A DNA stretch of 64,000 nucleotides from Chitinophaga pollutisoli (GTDB lineage Bacteria; Bacteroidota; Bacteroidia; Chitinophagales; Chitinophagaceae), in assembly GCF_038396755.1 (NCBI RefSeq), contig NZ_CP149822.1, forward strand, positions 682,001-746,000, read 5' to 3'. A model generated the notes under the pieces. The model was given only the letters and a program-made list of their open reading frames with translations. It ran no database searches and was not told the origin of the DNA. The position numbers were made by a program, and so were the translations under genes. Below, in pieces: positions 1-8,771 of the stretch (positions within the stretch are counted from its first letter, which is position 1; the number at the start of each line of letters is the position of its first letter).

Positions 1-2
1 GC

Positions 3-218
3 AGCCTTGATGAACTACTGCTGGTCGTAACGGCTCGCAAACTGCGCATGACCGATGCCGATAGGCTGGCCGCAATAGACCGTATTCACCTGGACGTCGA
101 AAAGAAGTACACCTTCCTGCGCACATTCAATGATCAGCAGAAGCTGCTCACCATCGCCAAAATAAAGGAAAAGTCTGAGCTCCAGACCCTGCGCGGTCTC
201 CATGGCATACAACCCTAA
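3..218 (+). CDS. traI: Conjugation protein TraI, C-terminal fragment
   Basis: This reading frame is open from the window edge to a TAA at 216-218 and gives 71 residues of a protein whose start lies outside. It is charged and helical, with the pattern LRMTDADRLAAIDRI followed by a phenylalanine-containing helix and ending LRGLHGIQP. That is what I expect at the end of Bacteroidota conjugal transfer protein TraI. It sits 27 bp before traJ, the usual order in CTnDOT-like elements. The family name rests on position and general resemblance only. A minus-strand frame over the same bases looks like a shadow. Confidence 0.55.
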   Translation, partial: SLDELLLVVTARKLRMTDADRLAAIDRIHLDVEKKYTFLRTFNDQQKLLTIAKIKEKSELQTLRGLHGIQP

Positions 219-245
219 TTCTCCAACCCTTACAAACCGAATTTT

Positions 246-1427
246 ATGAAATTGAAAATGGCCGCAGTGGCCTCCCTCCTGCTCCTTTCCCCACTCGCTG
301 CTTTCTGTAGCGATATCTCAGATACCATCCGTGGCATGCACGGCATTTTGGATTCCCTCTATGATAAAATGCTCCCGCGGGTAAGTACGCTGGAAGGGTA
401 TGCTATCGCCATTGCCGGGTTTGCGGCCACCTTTTACATCGGCTACCGCGTATGGAAACACATCGCAAATGCGGAGGCCATCGACTTTTTCCCTCTTTTT
501 CGCCCGTTCGTATTAGGATTTTGTATCGTCAACTTTAAGCTGGTGATCATCACCATCAATACAATTTTATCTCCTACGGTTGTAGGCACCCGTGCCTTGG
601 TGGACAATACCAATAAATCCATCGAGCGTCTGCTGGCCAAGAAGGAAGAAGAAATGAAGAAGACTCGGAACTATCTCATGTACGGCGTTAATGACGGCGC
701 AGGTGACCGGGATCTGTGGATGAGATATACACACTATGATGAGTGGAATAACGAAGACATCTTCGATAGTATCGGTAATGATCTTGAATTCGCCATGAGC
801 AAAGTGGAGTTCAGCATGAAAACATGGTTCAAAGAATTTATTGCTTTCATCCTTGAACTATTCTATGAAGCCGCATCGCTTTGCATCAATACCCTTCGCA
901 CCTTCAACCTCATCGTCTGTGCGCTGATTGGTCCATTTGTATTTGCCATTGCCTGCTTTGACGGGTTTACACACACGCTGACCGTCTACCTCGCTCGATA
1001 TGCAAACTTCTATCTGTGGCTTCCAGTCGCCAACCTGCTCGGCGCTGTGCTGGGCATGATACAGGAAGATATGCTGTTACTGGATTTGGAGCAAATGTCA
1101 AAATACGGAGACACCTTCTTTACCACCGCCGACATCGGGTACATGATCTTTATGATCATCGGTATTTTCTCCTTCTTCTCCATTCCCAACATTGCCTCCA
1201 CTATCGTTAATCCTGGTATGGCCTCCAATCTCACCATTCAGGTAGGTCAGGCAGCCCGTAACATTTTAGGGACTACAACCAAAGTAGCTGGTATGGGCAT
1301 CGGCGCAGCAGCTGGTGCTACCGGCATGGCGGCAGATGCACTTGGTGATGCCTACGGTAAAATACTGGGCGGCGCTTCCGGTAGTGGCTCCAGCGGTGGA
1401 TACTTCAACGACAAGCTGAAAGGCTAG
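246..1427 (+). CDS. traJ: Conjugative transposon protein TraJ
   Basis: A 393-residue inner-membrane component of the type IV secretion channel in Bacteroidota conjugative elements, the polytopic VirB6-like part of the mating apparatus. The sequence begins with a signal-like hydrophobic stretch (residues 5-20). Several membrane segments follow, near residues 52-70, 85-110, 215-240, 250-275 and 295-320. A charged cytoplasmic or periplasmic block lies between about 120 and 195. The tail is glycine- and alanine-rich (GMGIGAAAGATGMAAD, then a Gly/Ser stretch). Length matches known TraJ proteins. It lies between traI and traK with short spacers, so it is probably in one operon. Confidence 0.9.
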   Translation: MKLKMAAVASLLLLSPLAAFCSDISDTIRGMHGILDSLYDKMLPRVSTLEGYAIAIAGFAATFYIGYRVWKHIANAEAIDFFPLFRPFVLGFCIVNFKLVIITINTILSPTVVGTRALVDNTNKSIERLLAKKEEEMKKTRNYLMYGVNDGAGDRDLWMRYTHYDEWNNEDIFDSIGNDLEFAMSKVEFSMKTWFKEFIAFILELFYEAASLCINTLRTFNLIVCALIGPFVFAIACFDGFTHTLTVYLARYANFYLWLPVANLLGAVLGMIQEDMLLLDLEQMSKYGDTFFTTADIGYMIFMIIGIFSFFSIPNIASTIVNPGMASNLTIQVGQAARNILGTTTKVAGMGIGAAAGATGMAADALGDAYGKILGGASGSGSSGGYFNDKLKG

Positions 1428-1458
1428 TAAACCCTCTCTCACACTTAAACCGTTTCCC

Positions 1459-2076
1459 ATGTTCAAGCAGCTCAACAATATAGACAACGCCTTCAAGCAT
1501 GTCAGGCTCTTCACTTTCGTCATCATTATTTCTTTGACCACATTGTGCGGCTATTGTGTCTGGTATTCCATAGCTAATGTAACGGAGGCCAATAACCGCA
1601 TCTACGTGCTGAGCAACGGCCAGGCACTAGCCGCCACCGCTTCCACCCGAGCAGAGAACATCCCAGTGGAAGCCAAACACCATATCCTGATGTTTCATCA
1701 GCAGTTCTTTACCCTGAGTCCTGATGAGAAAGCCATCCATGCCAACATCGCCAAATCACTTTATCTGGCAGACATCACCGCCAAAGAAGCCTACGACAAC
1801 CTCCAGGAAAAGGGCTTCTATGCCGCCGTGGTATCGGGAAATGTCAGCCAGGAAGTGATCTGCGACAGCATTCAGCTATTGACTACCACCTATCCCTATC
1901 CCTTTCAGTTTTTCGGCAAGCAGCGCATTATCCGGTCCAGCGCGATTGTAACCCGTAGCCTGATTACCACTGGATCGGTACGCAACGTAGGCCGGTCAGA
2001 CAACAACCCGCACGGCTTCCTGATCGAAAAATGGTCCACCCTGGAAAACAAAGATCTCGAATACAAACCTCGCTAA
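1459..2076 (+). CDS. traK: Conjugative transposon protein TraK
   Basis: A 205-residue bitopic membrane protein, the counterpart of VirB8. It has a short cytoplasmic N-terminus (FKQLNNIDNAFKHVRLF) and one membrane helix at about residues 17-37. The remainder is a periplasmic domain with motifs seen across TraK proteins: HHILMFHQQFFTLSP near 70 and a basic FGKQRIIRSS stretch near 150. The C-terminus, HGFLIEKWSTLENKDL, is also typical. Length is normal for the family. The next gene starts one base after its stop, so translation is probably coupled. Confidence 0.92.
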   Translation: MFKQLNNIDNAFKHVRLFTFVIIISLTTLCGYCVWYSIANVTEANNRIYVLSNGQALAATASTRAENIPVEAKHHILMFHQQFFTLSPDEKAIHANIAKSLYLADITAKEAYDNLQEKGFYAAVVSGNVSQEVICDSIQLLTTTYPYPFQFFGKQRIIRSSAIVTRSLITTGSVRNVGRSDNNPHGFLIEKWSTLENKDLEYKPR

Positions 2077-2077
2077 T

Positions 2078-2530
2078 ATGTTCAGACTATTTAAAAAACG
2101 TAAACCCGCTGATCCCGGCGCAGTACAAAGCAAGGTAGCCCACACCATTGCCGTCATTCAATGCGCTATCACCATGCGGCTCAATAAGGCCACCAGCAGA
2201 TGGAACCGCAGGGCCAAAATTTGCTTTCTGGCCATATTCACCTCGGTGATGATTACCCTGTCGGTCTTGCAGTTTAATTATCCGCTGTTCCATCCTCCGG
2301 CTGGGAACTCCATGGACTCCGCCATTCGTAAAGGCCCAACGCTCAAATCCTCACCCTACCAGCGAGCATACCGGTCAGATTCAGCATTGTTTGCCTCTTT
2401 CCTGCAACGGCTCCATCAACTCAAAGCATCGCCTGAAGGACGTGATTCCCTTGCCCGGTTTGAAAAGAAAAGACCAGGCTTCATCGACAGCGTACTCCAA
2501 TGGGGCAATAAAATTCACCCAAATCCATAA
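2078..2530 (+). CDS. traL: TraL-like conjugation membrane protein
   Basis: A 150-residue protein in the traL position between traK and traM. It opens with a basic cytoplasmic segment (FRLFKKRKPADP). One membrane helix runs at about residues 47-65 (AIFTSVMITLSVLQF). A proline-rich and then charged extracytoplasmic part follows. TraL proteins are poorly conserved and short, so the assignment depends on order, topology and size. The start is one base past the traK stop. The 15-bp gap to traM supports a single operon. Confidence 0.65.
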   Translation: MFRLFKKRKPADPGAVQSKVAHTIAVIQCAITMRLNKATSRWNRRAKICFLAIFTSVMITLSVLQFNYPLFHPPAGNSMDSAIRKGPTLKSSPYQRAYRSDSALFASFLQRLHQLKASPEGRDSLARFEKKRPGFIDSVLQWGNKIHPNP

Positions 2531-2545
2531 CCGAAAATCTTCATT

Positions 2546-3835
2546 ATGTCTTTATCTAACAAAACTAGAAAGAAAGTCGCACGGGCGATATTGCCATTGC
2601 TCTTGGTCCCATTTGCAGCCCTTATCTATTATGTAGTGGGCGATGTGTCTTCCGGCACCGAAGAACCACCTTCCCCCAAAGGCCTCAATGTTCAGCTGCC
2701 TTCACCTAATCAACAAGACAAAGGACTGGACAAGCTCGACACCTACCGGAAGGCAGCGGCTGATTCTGCCAAACGCCGGGACCAGGAAAGCTCTACCATG
2801 ATGGACTATTTCTCCATGAGACGGGAGCAACCTGAAACTGACCAAACGCAATTACCTACCGGCGCTGTAGAAAGTCCGTTCTCGCCAAACCATCCATCCT
2901 ACGGTTCAGTCAATAGCCGAACGGGCTATGCCACTGGCCGAAATGAAAAACAGCTGTCCGTGCTGGAAAACAAGCTCCAGCACATTCAGCAAACCATCGA
3001 CCGCGGACCTGAGCCGCCTCCACCATCCTATACGATGCCAGCCAGCCCTGATCCTGCTCTGGCACAATTAGAAAGTCAAATGGATGCACTGCAGCGGGGC
3101 ATTTCAGGTGATAATGAACTTAATCAAATGGGCGGCATGCTTAAAGACATTCTTGATATCCAGCATCCCGAGCGCGTAAGAGAAAGGATTCGTCAGCAAT
3201 CGGCAGCGAAGAGCGGCGCCGCATTTCCGGTGACCAGCATTCCCAGGTCTGCAACCAGCGCCTACTTCGGAGGCGTCACCAGCCCCGCCGATACCGGCAA
3301 ACCTAAAATGGTCGGGGCTCAACCATCTAAAAGTGTATTCTACGACAATACTGCGGGCAACGATACACTCTTTAACCAATACCTGGCGATACAGGCCGCC
3401 ATTCATGAACAACAGTCGCTGGTTTCAGGGGCTACCGTGAAAATCCGCCTTCTCCAATCAGTATATGTCGATGGCCGATTGATACCTGAAGGCACGTTCA
3501 TCTTCGGATCCTGCCAGCTCACCGGAGAGCGACTGGGCATTGAAGTGACCAGCATCAGGACCGGTACGGCTCTTTTCCCGGTCAAGCTTACCGTATACGA
3601 CCTGGATGGCAATGCCGGGATCCGCATACCGGGATCCATTAACCGGGACGCCTCAAAAGAATCTGCTGATCAGGCTATCCAATCAGCCGCTTTTGGAACG
3701 CTCGACCCCAGCATCGGCGCCCAGGCTGCCTCCGCCGGCATTGAGACCGCCCGCAAAATGCTGTCCCGAAAGATCAAACTGGTCCGTGTCACTTTGAGTG
3801 CGGACTATCCGATCCTGCTTTACAATAAACAGTAA
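2546..3835 (+). CDS. traM: Conjugative transposon protein TraM (VirB10-like)
   Basis: A 429-residue protein that, like VirB10, should span the periplasm and link inner and outer membrane parts of the mating channel. It has one membrane helix at residues 12-31. A long low-complexity periplasmic linker rich in Pro, Gln and Ser follows (about 35-210), including LENKLQHIQQTIDRG and a PEPPPPS stretch. The folded C-terminal domain (about 275-429) carries VRIRLLQSVYVDGRLIPEG-type and LTVYDLDGNAGIRIPGS motifs, which are characteristic of the TraM C-terminal domain. Length is normal. It is followed after 27 bp by traN. Confidence 0.92.
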   Translation: MSLSNKTRKKVARAILPLLLVPFAALIYYVVGDVSSGTEEPPSPKGLNVQLPSPNQQDKGLDKLDTYRKAAADSAKRRDQESSTMMDYFSMRREQPETDQTQLPTGAVESPFSPNHPSYGSVNSRTGYATGRNEKQLSVLENKLQHIQQTIDRGPEPPPPSYTMPASPDPALAQLESQMDALQRGISGDNELNQMGGMLKDILDIQHPERVRERIRQQSAAKSGAAFPVTSIPRSATSAYFGGVTSPADTGKPKMVGAQPSKSVFYDNTAGNDTLFNQYLAIQAAIHEQQSLVSGATVKIRLLQSVYVDGRLIPEGTFIFGSCQLTGERLGIEVTSIRTGTALFPVKLTVYDLDGNAGIRIPGSINRDASKESADQAIQSAAFGTLDPSIGAQAASAGIETARKMLSRKIKLVRVTLSADYPILLYNKQ

Positions 3836-3862
3836 TTAATCACCCATAAACATTTATCACAG

Positions 3863-4693
3863 ATGAAAACATTTATTTCCTGCTGCCTCATGCTCCTATT
3901 AACCGGCAGCCTCGCGCTGGCTCAACCTTCGCACTCCGACAACATCCGCCGTTACCGCCTTTCGCTCTCAACGGACCAGACTACGGTGCTTGTTTTTGCA
4001 ACCCCGATATGTGAAGGTTGTGTGGATCGCGGTCATCCCGATATCGCCACAGAAATGGTAACAGGGATGAAAAACGTGCTCCGTGTCAAAGCCCGCACCT
4101 CATCGCTGCCCCTTTCCAACCTTACCGTCATCACGGAAGACGGAAAGATTTATGCCTTTACCGTTGACTACAACACAAGACCATCAGAAACGCTATGGGA
4201 AGTGGAGCCGCCGCTGGCCGCCGCCGCGCAGTTTTCCCATGAACGCCTCAGTGACGCCTCCATCTCCAAATTTCTTCAGATCATGGATGCTATGCCCGCC
4301 GTCAAAAGTAAACCGGCTACCAAAACACCTGGAAAAATGCGCATGAGCCTAGCCGATTTATACCAGAAAGGAGACGTACTATTCTTCAAATTTCAAATCT
4401 CCAACAGCTCCGGTATGGATTACGACCTGAATCTTACCAGGTATTATGTCCGGGATAAAAAAAGGGCCAAACGTACTGCCAAGCTGGAAAAACCACTTGC
4501 TCCGCTGGCAGAACAGCGTCCGGATCAACAGCGGGTCAATGCCGGGAGGAAAGCCAACCTGGTCGTAGCATTTCCAAAATTCACTATCGCCAACAATAAA
4601 CTGATGGTGGTGGAAATTTTTGAGCACAACGGTGATAGGCCCATTACACTGATGATCCGAGGCCACCAGCTACTCAGCGCCCGTGGAGAATAA
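3863..4693 (+). CDS. traN: Conjugative transposon protein TraN (VirB9-like)
   Basis: A 276-residue exported protein of the DUF4138 / TraN family, the outer-membrane-associated partner of TraM. A signal peptide (MKTFISCCLMLLLTGSLALA) is followed by a beta-rich domain. The typical core reads FATPICEGCVDRGHPDI, GMKNVLRVKA and SNLTVITEDGKIYAFTVDY. In the C-terminal half the motif FFKFQISNSSGMDYDLN matches the second conserved block. TraN is the last gene here with a clear CTnDOT name. The canonical traO, traP and traQ genes are replaced by the unassigned genes that follow. Confidence 0.92.
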   Translation: MKTFISCCLMLLLTGSLALAQPSHSDNIRRYRLSLSTDQTTVLVFATPICEGCVDRGHPDIATEMVTGMKNVLRVKARTSSLPLSNLTVITEDGKIYAFTVDYNTRPSETLWEVEPPLAAAAQFSHERLSDASISKFLQIMDAMPAVKSKPATKTPGKMRMSLADLYQKGDVLFFKFQISNSSGMDYDLNLTRYYVRDKKRAKRTAKLEKPLAPLAEQRPDQQRVNAGRKANLVVAFPKFTIANNKLMVVEIFEHNGDRPITLMIRGHQLLSARGE

Positions 4694-4716
4694 ACAATCC
4701 TTACCATTTTTTAAAA

Positions 4717-5469
4717 ATGTACGTTATGGCAAAATCATTCTCGCTTGATGAAGCAATGGAACGACTGCAGCATTACCACAATGCGATGGAAAAAGTCCAG
4801 CCTGGCTACCTGAAAAGTAAATCCAGAGACATACTGGACAGGAACTTTTTAGAGTATTTGAGAAAGCATTCAGGTCAGGATGTGGAAGGATGGCTGCTGG
4901 ATAACGCCTTAAAATTCGGTGCCGAGTACGCCAACAAGAAAGTGAACACCAGCAGAGGCGAACGCTTCGCCCGGCAGGTGCAATTAGGCGGCAAAGGCCT
5001 GGTGCAAGCGTCGTTCAGACTGGGTTTCCAGCTTGTCCGACTGTTGGCACAAAGCACCCGTTATTTAATTGCTGCTTCCATACCTCACAATATTCTAGCA
5101 TTCTTCCGAAACCCACTTGGCACGGCAACCACCGCTAATAAGCCAACAGTAAGTGAAGGTGCAGCGCTGAGTAATCAAAATCAACAACCTACCGCTCAAT
5201 CCCAGCAAACGACAGCAGATGGTAAGCTCTCGCAGACGGTGGTCCAACCCAACGGCCAGCTGCAGACAGCCCCCACTCCGCAACAAACGGTAGTACCGCA
5301 ACCGGCAGCTGTGACGACAACCCCGGCTGCTGCCATACACCTACCTCCCGCCAAATCAAAAAAGCCTGCAACGTCTAAAAAGGCGGAGCAGGTCAAAGCC
5401 GGTAACAATCGACAAAGTACCCGCCGCAAGCAGCCCCCCGCCGGCCAGCGGAAAGGGCCCTCCCGCTAA
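4717..5469 (+). CDS. Conjugative-element protein with low-complexity tail
   Basis: I do not recognise this 250-residue protein. Residues 1-130 are helical, with an amphipathic segment around 90-118 that could associate with a membrane. From about 145 the sequence is low complexity, dominated by Gln, Thr, Ala and Pro. It finishes in a basic tail (KKPATSKKAEQVKAGNN, then RRKQPPAGQRKGPSR). An alternative start lies three codons downstream at 4726. It is downstream of traN on the same strand, so it is probably an accessory gene of the transfer operon. Confidence 0.75.
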   Translation: MYVMAKSFSLDEAMERLQHYHNAMEKVQPGYLKSKSRDILDRNFLEYLRKHSGQDVEGWLLDNALKFGAEYANKKVNTSRGERFARQVQLGGKGLVQASFRLGFQLVRLLAQSTRYLIAASIPHNILAFFRNPLGTATTANKPTVSEGAALSNQNQQPTAQSQQTTADGKLSQTVVQPNGQLQTAPTPQQTVVPQPAAVTTTPAAAIHLPPAKSKKPATSKKAEQVKAGNNRQSTRRKQPPAGQRKGPSR

Positions 5470-5507
5470 CATCCATCGCTATTACTCAATTATGTAAATA
5501 ATATATC

Positions 5508-6980
5508 ATGGAAACAGAAAAAAACATTGAAAACATTCCCCAGGTCAAAAGACAAATAAAGGCCATGGGGTTCGGCGACGCCCTGAATGCAGGTATCGAC
5601 CATGCCGCACAGTCAGGTTTGGAGGTCTACCAACCCATCGTATACCAGGCACAGATGGCCGGTGAAGCCAAATACAGGCCTAAAATATCCTTCGGTGAAA
5701 AACGGGCATGGGTAGACGGGTTTGAAGCCACCCTGTATGAACAGTTGTTCCTGGACCAGACGGTAAATGGCGTAGATGTTCGCGATCTTTCCGAACGTAT
5801 GACCAGCGGAAGACCCGAACCGGATGCGGGGGAAACACTCGGCCAACCTGCCGAGGGTATCGACAAAGCCTTCAATGACCAGATCCGCAATGATTTGCTT
5901 GCCATTAAGGAAGTAAATCAACTGCTATTTGTGGCCATAGCGGCAAAATTCGGCACCTACGGACTCGATCTGGACAACAGGACGCATTCGGTGATCAGCA
6001 CTTTCCAAATGGAAACAACCCATACGCGCTGGTTCCCCGCCGAAGAAAAAATCACCCTCGATGAAGCCGCCCGCATGCTGGTTAAATCTGCCACACCAAC
6101 TGCCGTCCGAAAGGAAGTGATCGACTACCGGCCAATTAAGGATGTCATCAACGAATGGCAGGAAAAGGGATACGGACCGGCAGAAGATCTCATTACCCGT
6201 TTCGAAACCCAGGAAAAAACAGCATTCGCCCAGCAATCCAAGTTGAGTGAAAAAGAGTTTTTCAGCTATCCCAAAGAAATGAGGCGCTTTAGCAACTTCA
6301 TGAACGTAATGCTGGAAACTGTGGATGGACCTAACATTGACCTGATGGAGAAGGTCGCCGTCTGGCTCTATATTGACTTTCCCGCAGAATCAAAAACGGT
6401 GCATAATAACATGCACCTTAAACGTATCAAAGATCCTAACAACTTCCTGGTCAACAAATATCGGGATTACACATGGACCGAAAACATGTCTAAAAATGAA
6501 TTTTGGGATGATATCAAGGCCCTACAGCGCGGAGAATCCATTACCATTGAAACCAACAGTGCGGATGCTCCATTGATTGTCATATCTGCCAACCCGGAAT
6601 ACAAAACGATCCATATTCTGGACGCGGACTCAGGGTTACCCTTGGACCATTCTCAGTTCCGCACGGATTTGGCACAGGAAAGGATATCGCAAAAATCGGG
6701 CGACAGAAATCAGGCGCCCATGCGTATCTATGATGGGGAGCAGTCACCCCGTGGGCATTTTGAAGAAAAAAAACCTGACCTGACACCTGCAGCCGACACC
6801 AGTACCAAAAAAGTCGCGGCAATTCCCGCGGCCAGGAACCGCCGCCAAAGAAGTCAACCCGCCAAAGCACCAAAAGAGCGCCCTCCAATGGCAAAAAGAA
6901 AGGCGGTCCTAAGCGATAACACAACACCAGCCCCCACCTGGTTTTTTCATTACTTCAATTTTGTATCATGGAAAACGTAA
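5508..6980 (+). CDS. Unassigned conjugative-element protein, 3' end frameshifted
   Basis: As read, the frame encodes 490 residues. The opening QIKAMGFGDALNAGIDHAA and the following block resemble large proteins often found beside Bacteroidota tra operons, but I cannot name a family. A late segment, NPEYKTIHILDADSGLPLDH, looks like a small repeated fold. The last 60 or so codons look wrong: the reading runs over the start of the next gene and ends in hydrophobic WFFHYFNFVSWKT. Adding one base to the A6 run at 6807-6812 gives a basic tail ending NGKKKGGPKR with a stop at 6917-6919. That leaves a normal 48-bp gap before the next start. I think the real end is 6919. Confidence 0.75.
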   Translation: METEKNIENIPQVKRQIKAMGFGDALNAGIDHAAQSGLEVYQPIVYQAQMAGEAKYRPKISFGEKRAWVDGFEATLYEQLFLDQTVNGVDVRDLSERMTSGRPEPDAGETLGQPAEGIDKAFNDQIRNDLLAIKEVNQLLFVAIAAKFGTYGLDLDNRTHSVISTFQMETTHTRWFPAEEKITLDEAARMLVKSATPTAVRKEVIDYRPIKDVINEWQEKGYGPAEDLITRFETQEKTAFAQQSKLSEKEFFSYPKEMRRFSNFMNVMLETVDGPNIDLMEKVAVWLYIDFPAESKTVHNNMHLKRIKDPNNFLVNKYRDYTWTENMSKNEFWDDIKALQRGESITIETNSADAPLIVISANPEYKTIHILDADSGLPLDHSQFRTDLAQERISQKSGDRNQAPMRIYDGEQSPRGHFEEKKPDLTPAADTSTKKVAAIPAARNRRQRSQPAKAPKERPPMAKRKAVLSDNTTPAPTWFFHYFNFVSWKT

Positions 6981-7558
6981 AGGATTTCGTAGTCCAGATT
7001 CAGGGCTATGATTTTGGGGGCAAACTGGATGTGGATGTCATAACCAAAAGCCCGTTTCTAAATGAGACATCGTTTGATTCCCTGATAGAATCCCTCGCCT
7101 CCGTTACAGCACTGCCCATTCATTTGTTAGATAAAAGGGTTTGCAAAACGCAAAATTCTTCACTGGAACTCAGCCGTATCTCCATTCGCAGAAAAGATGA
7201 TATCAATCCCCTTATCCAGATTCATGCTTCCAACCAGTCACAGTTTCGGGAACTGAAGATGCCAGGTATCTACCTGTCTACCCCGAAACCAACCACCATA
7301 GACCATTTGCTCAAAACCAACTTTTCAGGCACCCTGTTTCAATCCGCCAAACCTGGTTACTTCATGCTCGGTTGGCTGGCCCAAGTAGGCAATGCCTATG
7401 AAATCATTATGGCCGCAGGCTTCACCAAACTAAAAGAAGAGCTCGCCCCGCATGTAAAGCCAGTTTACTACGGGACAAAGCAAACACTGCGTCGCATGCC
7501 CGTCCATCATACGATGAGCAACCACGCACCCAACATCAAAAAGACTTTTGGCCCTTAG
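6968..7558 (+). CDS. Unassigned protein at end of tra region
   Basis: A 196-residue protein with no membrane segment or signal peptide. It has a mixed alpha/beta look, with LSRISIRRKDDINPLIQIH in the middle and a hydrophobic stretch GYFMLGWLAQVGNAYEIIM near 135. The C-terminus is basic (KQTLRRMPVHHTMSNHAP). I do not recognise the family. It overlaps the previous frame only because that frame appears to be shifted. It is the last gene of the left operon: an RNA-like structured element and a terminator hairpin follow within 110 bp. Confidence 0.75.
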   Translation: MENVKDFVVQIQGYDFGGKLDVDVITKSPFLNETSFDSLIESLASVTALPIHLLDKRVCKTQNSSLELSRISIRRKDDINPLIQIHASNQSQFRELKMPGIYLSTPKPTTIDHLLKTNFSGTLFQSAKPGYFMLGWLAQVGNAYEIIMAAGFTKLKEELAPHVKPVYYGTKQTLRRMPVHHTMSNHAPNIKKTFGP

Positions 7559-7570
7559 CCTGATAACTTA

Positions 7571-7624
7571 TTAGCGGCGGTGGAGACCGCTCTGCTGGAG
7601 AGCAACGGTCAAGTGCGTCGCTAA
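7571..7624 (+). ncRNA. Candidate structured RNA element
   Basis: A nested fold is visible directly. The outer stem TTAGCGGC (7571-7578) pairs with GTCGCTAA (7617-7624), one pair being G-U. Inside it GACC (7585-7588) pairs with GGTC (7607-7610). At the top GCTCT (7589-7593) pairs with AGAGC (7599-7603) around a GCTGG loop, with an AAC bulge at 7604-7606. No gene overlaps it and I know no RNA family with this shape. It could be an untranslated-region structure, an ncRNA or an oriT-like hairpin. Confidence 0.4.
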
Positions 7625-7647
7625 TCGGGGGAGAAGTTCCCAATTTC

Positions 7648-7669
7648 GGTCCGGGCAGATGCCCGGACC
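7648..7669 (+). terminator. GC-rich hairpin, probable terminator
   Basis: The stem GGTCCGGGC at 7648-7656 pairs perfectly with GCCCGGACC at 7661-7669 around an AGAT loop. Only a short T tract (TTTA) follows. It lies 90 bp after the last gene of the tra-side operon and just past the structured element at 7571-7624, so ending that transcript is the simplest role. Confidence 0.6.
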
Positions 7670-7941
7670 TTTACAAATCGGCCCTATTTTCTAACATTTT
7701 CCATTTTCTGCGCTACTTATCCGTTCCCTTTTGCGTTCATCAATAATAAAAGCATTTTTAAGCCCGTCAAATCCCATTCCAGTAAGGAACACACTGCATT
7801 TCCCCCATCTCACTCACAAAGCAAGAACTGCGTTTGGCCTTCTACTTCTTTCTAGTTTTGACATAACGTTAACGTCGAACCGAAAACAACAGTATCACCA
7901 GCGCAACGGTACTGATACTTCCATCACCAAATCCTTTGAAA
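7670..7941. other. Intergenic region before rteC
   Basis: This AT-rich gap has no credible gene. A possible promoter for rteC is TTTG at 7833-7836 with TAGTTTTG at 7853-7860. The second element fits the Bacteroidota TAnnTTTG motif, but the 16-nt spacer is shorter than the usual 19-21. The palindrome ACGTTAACGT at 7866-7875 just downstream could be a regulator site. Both are weak calls. Confidence 0.3.
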
Positions 7942-8771
7942 ATGACGACCATTAATCCGGAAGAAATACTCGTTAAGTTGCTCGGAGAGCTCCAAGAGAT
8001 TGCCGATGACGGAAGCCACTCTTTCGACACCCTGCAACAATCCGCCCGGGCCTGCTCCATGACACTCGATAACCTGCGTGGTTACCTGACCACCCACGCA
8101 TTCCCCGCTCCTGATCTGGAAATCTTCTTTTTCAAGCACATCAAACCTTCTGTAGAGGGCCGATTGCTATTCTTTCTCAAACTATTCGATCTGCTAGGAC
8201 AGCTACCCTTGTACAATGAAGATGAAGGAAAAGCATTCTGGCAGCAAAAAATCCAGGAAGTAGAGCGTTACATATTCCAGTTTGGCGAAATCTGGCATTA
8301 TTTCAATGCACATGCTGATCATCTCGACCTCCACTATTTCACCCGACCCACCGCTACGCCAATATCGGGCGTCAGCTCCCTTCGCCAGCTCACCGACCCA
8401 GGCTTCGAGACCCCTCAAAGCCACAATTTTGCCTGCATCACCGCTTCCCGCATGCTGATTGACTACTGCAGTCGGCAATTAGGAAGATCAGATCCTGCCC
8501 TACCCTTTACGTTCACCTGGACAGGATCCGCTCAGGCATTAACGGAAGTGATATATGGATTTAATGAGATGCAAGTGCTCGATGGCAAACGCCATGAAAT
8601 TGCCAAAGTGAAGGCATTTTTTGAAAGGGTCTTCAATTTCCCCATGAGCAATATCTATAAAAACTGGGAACATATCCGCTTGCGGAAAAAAGCAGAACTG
8701 CGTTTTTCGACGAAACCATCATGGCACTCGGCAAACGCGCGGATTATGATGACCTCAATGCACTCGGCTAA
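7942..8771 (+). CDS. rteC: RteC family regulator (frameshifted near 3' end)
   Basis: RteC controls excision and transfer of CTnDOT-like elements. The first 250 residues read as a normal RteC, for example FFFKHIKPSVEGRLLFF near 65 and FVFNFPMSNIYK-like sequence near 235. After LRLRKKAE-type sequence, the frame as read ends in unrelated residues at 8784. Adding one base to the A6 run at 8686-8691 gives SRTAFFDETIMALGKRADYD and a stop at 8769-8771, which is the expected family end. The ATG at 7942 is preferred over a TTG two codons upstream. It converges on the sensor kinase gene with a 4-bp overlap of the stops. Confidence 0.8.

Noticed and set aside
7731..7955. Plus-strand 74-codon frame before rteC
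   Set aside because: It has no family, unlikely composition, overlaps the rteC start and crosses the likely promoter.
8686..8691. Programmed -1 frameshift in rteC at the A6 run
   Set aside because: The zero-frame codons are AAA AAA preceded by G, so re-pairing in -1 would not fit the usual A AAA AAG pattern. Seven other genes break at homopolymers too, so an indel is simpler.
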